64,000 bases of DNA, from NCBI GenBank assembly GCA_045535935.1, contig JAZSMO010000023.1:13002-77001 (forward strand). The letters run 5' to 3'. This DNA is from SVFI01 sp045535935. GTDB lineage: Bacteria; Bacillota; Clostridia; Lachnospirales; Lachnospiraceae. Numbering within the stretch: the first letter of the stretch is position 1; each line of letters begins with the position of its first letter. Under the pieces are notes generated by a model. That model did no database searches, was not told where the DNA came from, and saw only the letters and a list, made by a program, of their open reading frames with translations. The position numbers were made by a program, and so were the translations under genes. Of this stretch, positions 51,801 through 59,030 are shown piece after piece.

Positions 51801-52592
51801 ATGGGTAAATCAATGTATTGGATTGATGATAATCCACATGTTATTATGAATATTGTTGATGGGGTTTTTTCGAAATTATGGAATCTTGATGGTGAAGAAA
51901 GTATTGAAACGCATGTCCGTATATTTGGAAATGAAGGTCAAGAATCAAGAGGATTAGGGTTATGGGATAAAAATGATGAGAAAGAGTTTCAAGCGAAAAT
52001 TGTACAGAAATTTGAGCAATTATGCAGAAATGTTGACCCAATGGGCGATGAAAATGTATTTCAAAAAAAGAGTGGATTAATTTGTGACAATATAGTAATG
52101 ATGTATAAATTACCTGAAAATGAAACTGAAGTGAAGGAAATAGAAGAGTACAGAAAATTCTGTAATATTTGGCAAAGCTGTCCATGTGAAACAAAAGAAA
52201 ACGCTATATGCATAACGGAAGAGGCTAGAGAGAGTGCGCGAACGTTGTTGAAAAAAATGGATATTATTGAAGGAGCATGTGTGGGACTTGATTTAGCCTT
52301 ATTACAGGGAGATATGGAGAAAGTCAAAGATGAAGGGAAACCAATATTATCAATGGAACTGTATCATCTGATTAAGCAACAGCATGAATGTTTTCTTTAT
52401 TCTCGTTATATGTTTGATAAAAGCTTCATTGAATCTTGGAAAAAAGTTTATGCTAAAGTATATGGCGATAAAGAACGTCCTATTATTCATAAAAGAAGTG
52501 AATTATTTGCAAAAAATGTTTCTGAAGCTTTGATTAATCAATTAATTAAATTGGTTGATGAATCCTATGAAAGGAGAAATTGCAATTCATGA
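51801..52592 (+). CDS. Receiver-domain (response-regulator-like) protein
   Basis: A 263-residue protein. The order of residues matches a CheY-type receiver with a long insertion: acidic pair D9-D10 in YWIDDN, phosphoacceptor D164 in VGLDLALLQGD, S201 in FLYSRY in place of the conserved Thr/Ser, and K231 in IIHKRSE. About 120 extra residues lie between the first strand and the phosphoacceptor. No DNA-binding domain is seen. ATG 51801 has GGAAGGAG upstream and lies 2 bases after the giant gene; its stop overlaps the DUF2971 start as ATGA. The likely role is to carry a phosphoryl signal from the giant protein to the effector. Confidence 0.68.
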   Translation: MGKSMYWIDDNPHVIMNIVDGVFSKLWNLDGEESIETHVRIFGNEGQESRGLGLWDKNDEKEFQAKIVQKFEQLCRNVDPMGDENVFQKKSGLICDNIVMMYKLPENETEVKEIEEYRKFCNIWQSCPCETKENAICITEEARESARTLLKKMDIIEGACVGLDLALLQGDMEKVKDEGKPILSMELYHLIKQQHECFLYSRYMFDKSFIESWKKVYAKVYGDKERPIIHKRSELFAKNVSEALINQLIKLVDESYERRNCNS

Positions 52593-53578
52593 TAAAAAAA
52601 TGGAAAAACAAACTTAATTTTATTGAAACCGTTACAGGGGAATTGGGGGGAGATATTTTGGGAAATAGATTTTGTCATTATACATCGCTTCCAGTTTTGT
52701 TCAGTGTTTTGGATGGAGATGAGTGTTGGATTTCTAATGCGCGGTTTTCAAATGATTCCTCGGAAGAATTATTGTTGAAAGATATGAGAACTATTAAGGA
52801 TGATTATATTATGTGTTTTTGCGATTCTGATGATCAATTGAGTCAGTGGAGAGGATACTGTCATGATGGAGGTGCATCTATAGAATTCTTTTTTTCAGAG
52901 CCTATGGATTATAGTATTTTGTGGGCAGATTATACAAAACCTACAGATTATGAGCTATATCGAAATCGTCCACTACCAGTAATATATTTTCCGAGTAAAC
53001 CAACCAATACGGAGATTATAGAATTTGAAGCTTATGTTAAGGGATGGGATGGTGCTGAGGAGATACTGTTAGAAGATATGTTACCATACGTAAAGAATAT
53101 TTTATTCTGTGAAGAAAGAGAACTACGCATGGTCTTTTCCAATGTTGATGGTAATTTGGATAAGTGTGTACGTTTTCGGACTCTAGATAATGGAGTAAAA
53201 GTTCCGTATATGGTAATTAGACCTGGTGATATCGGAAAGATGTTGGGCAAATGTGGTACAGATGTTACTAAAATTGATGATACATATCTGCAAAAACATT
53301 ATGATGCTAATAGACCAATATGGATTGAGGAAGGTTCTGACCAGATTCAGATATATAAAGAAGTGAAGGAAAAGATAGACAAATTTTTAGTCGGAAAGAG
53401 TAGGACGATACGGGTGTTTTGTAAAGGACATCTTCCAATTATGCAAATTAGAGTTGCACCATCAGATAATCAGACAAGAATTATAGAACAGGTAAAACGG
53501 TTTTGCAGGAGTAAATATTGGTTACATGATGTTGAAGTTCTACCATCAGAAATTCCATATGTCAAATCCCTTACTTAA
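52589..53578 (+). CDS. DUF2971 family protein, probable effector
   Basis: A 329-residue protein with the DUF2971 pattern: FCHYTSLPVLFSVL (H30, Y31), CWISNARFSNDSSEE (N50, N55, D56, E59), the core LSQWRGYCHDGGASIEF (Q86, W87, R88), and EERELRMVF later. DUF2971 has no established biochemical role that I can state; the conserved polar residues suggest a catalytic fold. ATG 52589 is chosen over a TTG at 52580 because it makes a four-base ATGA overlap with the receiver gene. Position at the end of a tightly coupled operon suggests it is the output component. Confidence 0.8.
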   Translation: MIKKWKNKLNFIETVTGELGGDILGNRFCHYTSLPVLFSVLDGDECWISNARFSNDSSEELLLKDMRTIKDDYIMCFCDSDDQLSQWRGYCHDGGASIEFFFSEPMDYSILWADYTKPTDYELYRNRPLPVIYFPSKPTNTEIIEFEAYVKGWDGAEEILLEDMLPYVKNILFCEERELRMVFSNVDGNLDKCVRFRTLDNGVKVPYMVIRPGDIGKMLGKCGTDVTKIDDTYLQKHYDANRPIWIEEGSDQIQIYKEVKEKIDKFLVGKSRTIRVFCKGHLPIMQIRVAPSDNQTRIIEQVKRFCRSKYWLHDVEVLPSEIPYVKSLT

Positions 53579-53639
53579 TTGTTGTGTAAGATGGACTATT
53601 TTGTTGTATGAATAAATTTCTAGTAATTTAATGCGGGGC

Positions 53640-53717
53640 TCAGGGATTGTGCCTCATCAGCTCTGCGGGGAATTTGGCTTCGAGTTTCAGCCAGCCTCCT
53701 TTTGGGAGGGACTGCAT
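53640..53717 (-). pseudogene. Possible C-terminal remnant of a lost gene
   Basis: On the minus strand a frame of 25 codons, from ATG 53717 to TGA at 53642-53640, reads SLPKGGWLKLEAKFPAEL and then MRHNP. It is protein-like, clearly more GC-rich than its surroundings, and has no gene body upstream. I read it as a scar of a deleted gene, perhaps of a mobile element. The family is not recognised. Confidence 0.3.
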
Positions 53718-53857
53718 AAATGGATATCTTCGTATTGCCAAATAAAATAATATCCGTAAAATAACTGGAGAAAAATTGTTATAAAAGAAATTGGTTTCCA
53801 GCAAGTTTATGTAAAGTATTGCAGAAAGAGATTTTGTGAGGAAGATAAAAACATAAC

Positions 53858-53892
53858 AAGGACCTATTTCAAAAAGATGAAATAGGTCCTTT
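53858..53892 (+). terminator. Hairpin, possible terminator of the giant-protein operon
   Basis: AAGGACCTATTTC pairs with GAAATAGGTCCTT over 13 bases around an 8-base loop, followed by TGTGTT. The T-run is poor and it lies 280 bases after the DUF2971 stop. Confidence 0.5.
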
Positions 53893-54054
53893 GTGTTGGA
53901 AGTAATGTATACTTAATCGAAATGGGAATTGAAGATGCATTGGTGGCAAAACCATTGAAAAATTATTCGTAACAAAATAAAAGGGTGATGGAGAAAGTTC
54001 TGAAAGAAATGAGATAGATGATATAAAAATTAAGACGGTTAAGATGGGAAAATA

Positions 54055-54083
54055 TTGTCATTTACTTTCATTTGCAGTATAAT
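54055..54083 (+). promoter_or_regulatory. Promoter of RNA unit B
   Basis: TTGTCA, 17 bases, TATAAT. The last 10 bases of the spacer, the -10 and the next 7 bases (CATTTGCAG, TATAAT, CACTATA) are the same in unit C. Confidence 0.82.
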
Positions 54084-54089
54084 CACTAT

Positions 54090-54203
54090 ACCGACATTAT
54101 GAGGGTAGACGGGAAAGAAATAATAGTGATGAGGGGATTAGTTTCATAGTAGTTTGGGTTAAGAACCTCATTGGACGACGGTAGTCGTTTGATGAGGTTT
54201 TTT
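54090..54203 (+). ncRNA. Putative small RNA or leader, copy B
   Basis: About 114 bases from the predicted start to a terminator. It shares GACATTATGAGGGT, GACGGGAAA and GTGATGAGGGGATTAGTTT with copy C. The terminator stem AACCTCATTGGACGAC/GTCGTTTGATGAGGTT (54164-54199) differs from copy C at several positions, all kept as pairs or wobbles, so the structure is conserved. No ORF. The end lies 21 bases before the GT51-like gene, so it may be an attenuator of that gene or an independent RNA. Confidence 0.7.
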
Positions 54204-54224
54204 GTATGTTAGGAGATGCGTCTG

Positions 54225-55334
54225 ATGGAACAATTATTTGTAGGTAATGCAGTTATTTTATTACTTTGGGTATATATATCTTTTGTGATTCAAGTAAAAG
54301 AAAGATATAAAAAGATTCTGTTAATGTATCTGGTGACTTATATAGCCAATGTTTTCGATGTGGTAGCAACGATTCCTTCTTATCTGATATTGTTGTTTGC
54401 CTTGTTTTTTGAATTGGAATTTTGGGAGGATACTTTTAAGAGAAAAATTATTAATAATGTTTTTGAAAAAATGGCGGATTTTGCATATATCATGATTTTT
54501 CAATATGCACTCATTAGTTATACAATAGCATTGTTTATAAGTAGTACATGGTTTGTAAACATGATTGAAAATAGAATTGCTAGAGTTGCAGCAATCGTTG
54601 CAGGTGTTTTTGCAGTATATTTTTCATGCAAAAGTGTTTCGAGTGAAAAATATAAGGTATGTTCATTCGGGCGCATGAAACAAAAAATAGATTCAATAAA
54701 AAAATATAGAGATTTTCTAAGAGAAGAAATTTTTATTTATGCACCGGAATGTGTGATTTCTATAGAAGATAGGAGTTTCTATTCGAGAGGTGAAAAGTAT
54801 ACTTTTTTTAATTTGTATTATTTACAGAAAAGATATTTACGAAAACTCGTAGGTTTTATGAAAAGATTTATAGTGTCAAGAAATAAAAAAAGTAGTGTGA
54901 AAAAATTCCTTAGAGGGTATTCGACTATAGAAATGCAATTGCTTAGAACATTAGCTATAGAAGACGGATATACATGTATATTTAGAAGAAAAATATATGA
55001 GATACTATATGCAAGATTGTTTTTGAAAAATTTGAAAAAATACTATAAAGAGTGTGACTGTGAAGTTGATTTATTTAAGGACTATCTCCTTTATCTATAC
55101 TTGAGACTAGCACCGTGCTTAAATAAGGGGCGAGAAAAACATTTTGAAACAGTTGTTGGTGAAAGAAAAGATGTTGAGAATTTTTCTGGAGAAGAGCTGT
55201 TTGTGTTAACACTCTGTTTTAGTGGAAAAGTCAAACGTGAAAATGTTTTGGACATATATAGTGATATCATAGAAGAACAAGAACTTGATATGGATGAATT
55301 GGAGAGAATAGTGAGTGAATTAAATGCAGAATAG
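54225..55334 (+). CDS. Membrane protein with GT51 transglycosylase-like domain
   Basis: A 369-residue protein. Residues 1-140 contain about four hydrophobic helices. Residues about 170-280 carry the motifs of peptidoglycan glycosyltransferases (GT51): ISIEDRSFYSRG (catalytic-type E181, D182, R183, F185, G189), GYSTIEMQLLRTL (G231, S233, T234, Q238, R241) and RRKIYEILYA (R255, K256, E259). There is no transpeptidase domain and the usual histidine of EDxxFxxHxG is arginine. It may act on lipid II or cell wall, or be a repurposed fold. ATG 54225 is preferred over ATG 54216 for its 9-base spacing to AGGAG. First gene of an AT-rich three-gene block. Confidence 0.68.
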   Translation: MEQLFVGNAVILLLWVYISFVIQVKERYKKILLMYLVTYIANVFDVVATIPSYLILLFALFFELEFWEDTFKRKIINNVFEKMADFAYIMIFQYALISYTIALFISSTWFVNMIENRIARVAAIVAGVFAVYFSCKSVSSEKYKVCSFGRMKQKIDSIKKYRDFLREEIFIYAPECVISIEDRSFYSRGEKYTFFNLYYLQKRYLRKLVGFMKRFIVSRNKKSSVKKFLRGYSTIEMQLLRTLAIEDGYTCIFRRKIYEILYARLFLKNLKKYYKECDCEVDLFKDYLLYLYLRLAPCLNKGREKHFETVVGERKDVENFSGEELFVLTLCFSGKVKRENVLDIYSDIIEEQELDMDELERIVSELNAE

Positions 55335-55423
55335 AAAATGGGGGTGAAATTATGGCAAAAGATAAGAAGATAATAATGTACTAATTTATTTTTGGGGTTT
55401 AAAGGAAGAAGAGGTAATAAGAA

Positions 55424-57331
55424 GTGCGACCGGATTATGAAGGAATTAAGTTTTATGGGGAAAACGATATGAGTATAGGATGGGCATTAGAGGCTTCAGA
55501 AGACAAATTACAAACTGTCTCTTCTGAGAGTAATGCAAAAAATATAAATGAGGCTATCGAATTGTTTAATATTAAACAGCTGCTGGATACAGGTGTACGA
55601 TTAAAAAAATGGGATGAAAATACATATAACGGATATAAAGCTCAGGCCCCTTTATTGATGAAATTATGTGCAAAATTTTTTTCTCAAATCAACGATGATA
55701 ACTTTATACAAATCGAAGAAGAAATATGTGTTTCATATTTGGAAGATTTTTGGATGTTAATAGAAAAGTTTAAGGTTTATGAAAGAATCAATAAGGAAAC
55801 ATTTAAACGATTTCTAGAAAAAAATCCGACATTATGGGTAATTTTGAAACGCAAACATATTGTTAATTATTTTGGCCAAGAGTTAACGGACATGTTAAAA
55901 GTTTCAGAGCAAACGCCAAAATTAATTGCACATAATTTTTTGGAAGCAGGAGAAGAGGTACCATATTATTTTCCGAAGGAATTTTTGCCGAGTGAATATG
56001 AACAAATCTTAAAGAAATATGTTGAAGGGGAAAATCCTAATCCGAATTATTTACGTTTGATTATGATTTGCAATAGTACAAAAGAGTGCCCAATTAGCGA
56101 CAAACTTAAGTTGGCTGCGAAGAAGGCATATAACAGGTATTGGGAAAATAATCCAAGTAGAGGAAAAGGGATAGGTTATGGTGTGGAAATTTCTTTTGGA
56201 GATGTACCGGATATAGTGATTTGTGAAAGTGAGGGACAAATTAAAAAATATAAATATGACATTAAGTGGTTAGAAGAAAATGCGGATTATGCCACCATTT
56301 TAAATAATTTTAAATTTGTATTCGAGTATTTTGATATGTTTTGGAGATGCACTTTTGTGGCGGTAGAGTTTCAAATGGGAGTGTTTGAAAAACATATAGG
56401 TGTGAAAGGAAAAAGAGAATATATTACAGGAACTACTTTTAATATGTGTGAAATGACAAGCACCCTTCAGATGAATGCATATTATAGCTTTTTGAAGAAG
56501 AATAATATTGACTTTGAATTAGTAATAAAATGGTTTTTTGAGCAGTATCTAAAACAAGAATTTGGTGCTGAGGGATTTGTTTATAATCCATCTAAGAGTG
56601 ATGCAAGTTGGATAGAGAAATGTAAAAATATCTCATCTGAAATGGATGGGGTTTTAAAGCAATATAGAATGTATGTTGAGGAGGGGCAAATTGATCGGGA
56701 ACTTCTTGAAATATCATCAGGGCATATTGTTTTTGACACGCTTCCTAGTTTTTTAGATTATAAGTATGTATATGCAAAGAGTAGTGATGTTTGCAATCAA
56801 ATGTATTTGCTTTTTTCTGACCAATCACATATTACATATACTGGAAAAACAGAAAGTAAATATAAAGCTTTCTATTTTTTGATCATGTCAGAAGAGATGA
56901 AGAGAACAGATTTTTTTGAGTATCAATTACCGTCTATTGATTGGTTGATAGAAAAGAATGTTTTATATGTTGATGATAATCAAGTGTTACGATTAAATAA
57001 AGAGTATGCGGCAATATTAGCAGACTTGTATATGCACGATGTCGTTTGTTTTCAATACTATGGAAGCTATAAAAAGATATTAACAGAAATGAAAGAAACA
57101 AATGATGTGCGAATGACAAGTACATTATTTTCTGAACCGGAAACGAATTATTTGAATTATATGCTGAACAGGGCAGAATTCAGTAATGGAAAGGATTTGA
57201 GGAATAAGTATATTCATAGTACATATCCGATGGATGAAGAGGAGCAGATGCAGGATTATATGGAGTTGCTAAAGATCATGATTATTATCATGGGGAAAAT
57301 TAATGAGGAGTTCTTATTGAGGGATGAATAG
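55424..57331 (+). CDS. Large protein of unknown function with HEPN-like C-terminal motif
   Basis: A 635-residue, mostly helical soluble protein with no known domain that I can name. Near the C-terminus GKDLRNKYIHST contains R593-N594-(x3)-H598, the RNxxxH arrangement of HEPN-fold RNases and of many toxin-like proteins; whether the fold is HEPN is inference. The start is GTG 55424 with AAGAGG upstream; an ATG at 55469 is an alternative. It lies 89 bases after the GT51-like gene, with only a 10-codon frame between, and 107 bases before the nuclease-like gene. Confidence 0.6.
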   Translation: MRPDYEGIKFYGENDMSIGWALEASEDKLQTVSSESNAKNINEAIELFNIKQLLDTGVRLKKWDENTYNGYKAQAPLLMKLCAKFFSQINDDNFIQIEEEICVSYLEDFWMLIEKFKVYERINKETFKRFLEKNPTLWVILKRKHIVNYFGQELTDMLKVSEQTPKLIAHNFLEAGEEVPYYFPKEFLPSEYEQILKKYVEGENPNPNYLRLIMICNSTKECPISDKLKLAAKKAYNRYWENNPSRGKGIGYGVEISFGDVPDIVICESEGQIKKYKYDIKWLEENADYATILNNFKFVFEYFDMFWRCTFVAVEFQMGVFEKHIGVKGKREYITGTTFNMCEMTSTLQMNAYYSFLKKNNIDFELVIKWFFEQYLKQEFGAEGFVYNPSKSDASWIEKCKNISSEMDGVLKQYRMYVEEGQIDRELLEISSGHIVFDTLPSFLDYKYVYAKSSDVCNQMYLLFSDQSHITYTGKTESKYKAFYFLIMSEEMKRTDFFEYQLPSIDWLIEKNVLYVDDNQVLRLNKEYAAILADLYMHDVVCFQYYGSYKKILTEMKETNDVRMTSTLFSEPETNYLNYMLNRAEFSNGKDLRNKYIHSTYPMDEEEQMQDYMELLKIMIIIMGKINEEFLLRDE

Positions 57332-57438
57332 AAAAGAAATATGCGCTTTTTCGTGAGAGAGAATGCGAATGAAAAAGATTTGTGTGTTATGAGGAAAAGA
57401 TAAGAAACATTGTAAAGGATAGAGTGGAGGAAAATAAC

Positions 57439-58029
57439 ATGAAATATCCTGCAATCGATATAAGGAATGCAGAAACAGATATCATTATGGATAGTCAGGG
57501 AAATGAAATATCGAGCGTCCTTGATTATTGGAAATGGGCGCATTCCTGTTTGATGGACAATGCGGAGCGTGGTGCTTTTGCAGAGTATTTGGTTGCTTGT
57601 GCAATTGGCGGTAAAGGTACCGGAAGAGTGAATTGGGATAAGTATGATTTGGTTTCGAAGGAAGGAATAACAGTGGAAGTTAAGACTTCCGCTTATCTTC
57701 AAACTTGGGGGCAAAATAAATTGTCTGCGATTCGGTTCGGAATACGAAAAACACGTGGTTATAATCCGAATGACAATACATATGAGCCGGATATGAAAAG
57801 ACAGGCGCAAGTCTATGTGTTCTGTGTGCATGCGGAAACAGAGCAGGAAAAAGTGAATGTGCTTGATACAACGCAGTGGAAGTTTTATGTTTTGGCATCA
57901 AAGGTGTTAGATAAAAGTAAAGACTATGCGGGTGCCGGTTCCATAGGCTTGGGACCGCTGCTAAAATTGGGCGCGTCAGAGTGTCGGTATGAGGAATTAC
58001 GTGAAGTGGTGAGAGGGCAAGTGAAATAA
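57439..58029 (+). CDS. PD-(D/E)XK nuclease-like protein
   Basis: A 196-residue protein with the restriction-endonuclease core: RGAFAEYLVA (E49), KYDLVSKEG (D70) and ITVEVKTSAYLQ (E80, K82), i.e. D-x9-E-x-K. The following LSAIRFGIRKTRGY suits DNA contact. Length and motif spacing match small type II-like endonucleases, but no methyltransferase is adjacent, so an anti-phage or effector nuclease is as likely. ATG 57439 follows TGGAGG; longer in-frame starts lack a ribosome site. It is the third gene of the GT51/HEPN-like block and closes before RNA unit C. Its GC content is higher than the two genes before it. Confidence 0.75.
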   Translation: MKYPAIDIRNAETDIIMDSQGNEISSVLDYWKWAHSCLMDNAERGAFAEYLVACAIGGKGTGRVNWDKYDLVSKEGITVEVKTSAYLQTWGQNKLSAIRFGIRKTRGYNPNDNTYEPDMKRQAQVYVFCVHAETEQEKVNVLDTTQWKFYVLASKVLDKSKDYAGAGSIGLGPLLKLGASECRYEELREVVRGQVK

Positions 58030-58040
58030 ATATTTGGGAA

Positions 58041-58069
58041 TTGAAATCAATTTCCATTTGCAGTATAAT
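58041..58069 (+). promoter_or_regulatory. Promoter of RNA unit C
   Basis: TTGAAA, 17 bases, TATAAT, starting 12 bases after the nuclease gene stop. Confidence 0.85.
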
Positions 58070-58075
58070 CACTAT

Positions 58076-58187
58076 ATCGACATTATGAGGGTGACGGGAA
58101 ATCAAAGAAAGTGATGAGGGGATTAGTTTTATAGTGTTTTTGGAGTATGAACCTCATTAGACGCGGAAGCGTTTAATGAGGTTTTTG
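58076..58187 (+). ncRNA. Putative small RNA or leader, copy C
   Basis: About 112 bases, clearly homologous to copy B throughout (CGACATTATGAGGGT, GACGGGAAA, GTGATGAGGGGATTAG). The terminator stem AACCTCATTAGACGC/GCGTTTAATGAGGTT (58150-58183) is followed by T. No ORF. The next gene starts 228 bases on and has its own promoter, so here the RNA is more likely free-standing than a leader. Confidence 0.72.
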
Positions 58188-58340
58188 TAGCCTAAAGACT
58201 GGATCCATAAATATCCGTTTTTATTAGATATGAAAAAGTTTAAATGTAAAAGGTCGTGTGTGCAGATTTCCAAAGGATTTTAAGGCAATATTTTATTGGA
58301 ATTCTATCAAGGATTAATAATATCTGCTTGCCGCTTTGTG

Positions 58341-58369
58341 TTGATTTCATTCCGACTTGGGATTATAAT
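58341..58369 (+). promoter_or_regulatory. Promoter of the HTH-Vsr-Z1-MutL-like operon
   Basis: TTGATT, 17 bases, TATAAT, 46 bases before ATG 58416. The remaining sequence from 58188 to 58340 holds nothing else recognised. Confidence 0.75.
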
Positions 58370-58415
58370 ATATTTTGTAGATTTTTATCGTTTTTGCACA
58401 GTAGAGGAAAGAAAT

Positions 58416-58622
58416 ATGGGATATTTATCAATCAGTCAAACTGCAAAAAAGTGGGGGATTTCACAAAGAAGAATACGGACCTTATGTGCTGAAGGAAGAA
58501 TTGAGGGGGCGTTCAAAATGGGAGCGTATTGGTCTATTCCGGAAGATGCAGAGAAACCATTTGACGAAAGAATAAAAACGGGTAAATACATAAAAGCAAA
58601 AAGTGGTGATTTGAATGGATAA
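58416..58622 (+). CDS. Small helix-turn-helix protein
   Basis: A 68-residue DNA-binding protein of the excisionase/MerR-like HTH_17 type: SISQTAKKWGISQRRIRTLC, then EGRIEGAFKMGAYWSIPEDA. Such small proteins often precede restriction or Vsr genes as operon regulators. ATG 58416 is chosen because GAGGAAAG lies 7 bases upstream and longer starts run into the promoter. It overlaps vsr by 8 bases. Confidence 0.82.
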   Translation: MGYLSISQTAKKWGISQRRIRTLCAEGRIEGAFKMGAYWSIPEDAEKPFDERIKTGKYIKAKSGDLNG

Positions 58623-59028
58623 ACATACGCCTGAACAACGACACAAAAACATGCAAGCAGTAAAATCGAAAAATTCGGAGATAGAACGACTGTTAAGAAA
58701 TGAATTGTGGAAAAGAGGGCTTCGATACAGAAAAAATGTAAAGGACATTATAGGGAAGCCGGATATCGTTTTCATTGGGAAGAAGGTGGCAGTTTTCTGT
58801 GATAGTGAATTTTGGCATGGTTATAATTGGGAAGAACGTAAAGAAGATATAAAGACGCGACGAGAATTTTGGATTCCAAAGATAGAAAGAAATATACAAA
58901 GAGATTTAGAAGTGAATGCAGCATTAACAGAAGCCGGTTGGACTGTTTTGCGCTTCTGGGGAAAGGACATCAAAAAACATTGTTCGGAATGCGCTGATGT
59001 TATCGAAAGAAAAGTGAGAGGTATATAA
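58615..59028 (+). CDS. vsr: Vsr-type very short patch repair endonuclease
   Basis: A 137-residue mismatch endonuclease-family protein. Hallmarks: an N-terminal TPEQRHKNMQAVKSKNSEIE, GKPDIVF with catalytic D50, and FCDSEFWHGYNW with H68. The C-terminal WTVLRFWGKDI is also typical. Classical Vsr nicks beside T:G mismatches made by deamination of 5-methylcytosine; the SEFWHG variant here belongs to the R-M-linked group and may serve restriction instead. It is 2 bases before the Z1 gene. No cytosine methyltransferase is in the window. Confidence 0.9.
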   Translation: MDKHTPEQRHKNMQAVKSKNSEIERLLRNELWKRGLRYRKNVKDIIGKPDIVFIGKKVAVFCDSEFWHGYNWEERKEDIKTRREFWIPKIERNIQRDLEVNAALTEAGWTVLRFWGKDIKKHCSECADVIERKVRGI

Positions 59029-59030
59029 GT

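Larger units (their letters stand above)
53579..54054 (+). other. Intergenic region with gene remnant and hairpin
   Basis: About 480 bases before RNA unit B hold no intact gene. They include a short, more GC-rich fragment at 53640-53717 (listed separately) and a 13-base-pair hairpin at 53858-53892. The rest is AT-rich noncoding DNA. Confidence 0.6.

Noticed and set aside
55335..55423. Ten-codon frame MAKDKKIIMY between the GT51-like and 635-residue protein genes
   Set aside because: Too short to support; no conservation data and it may be chance or a scar.
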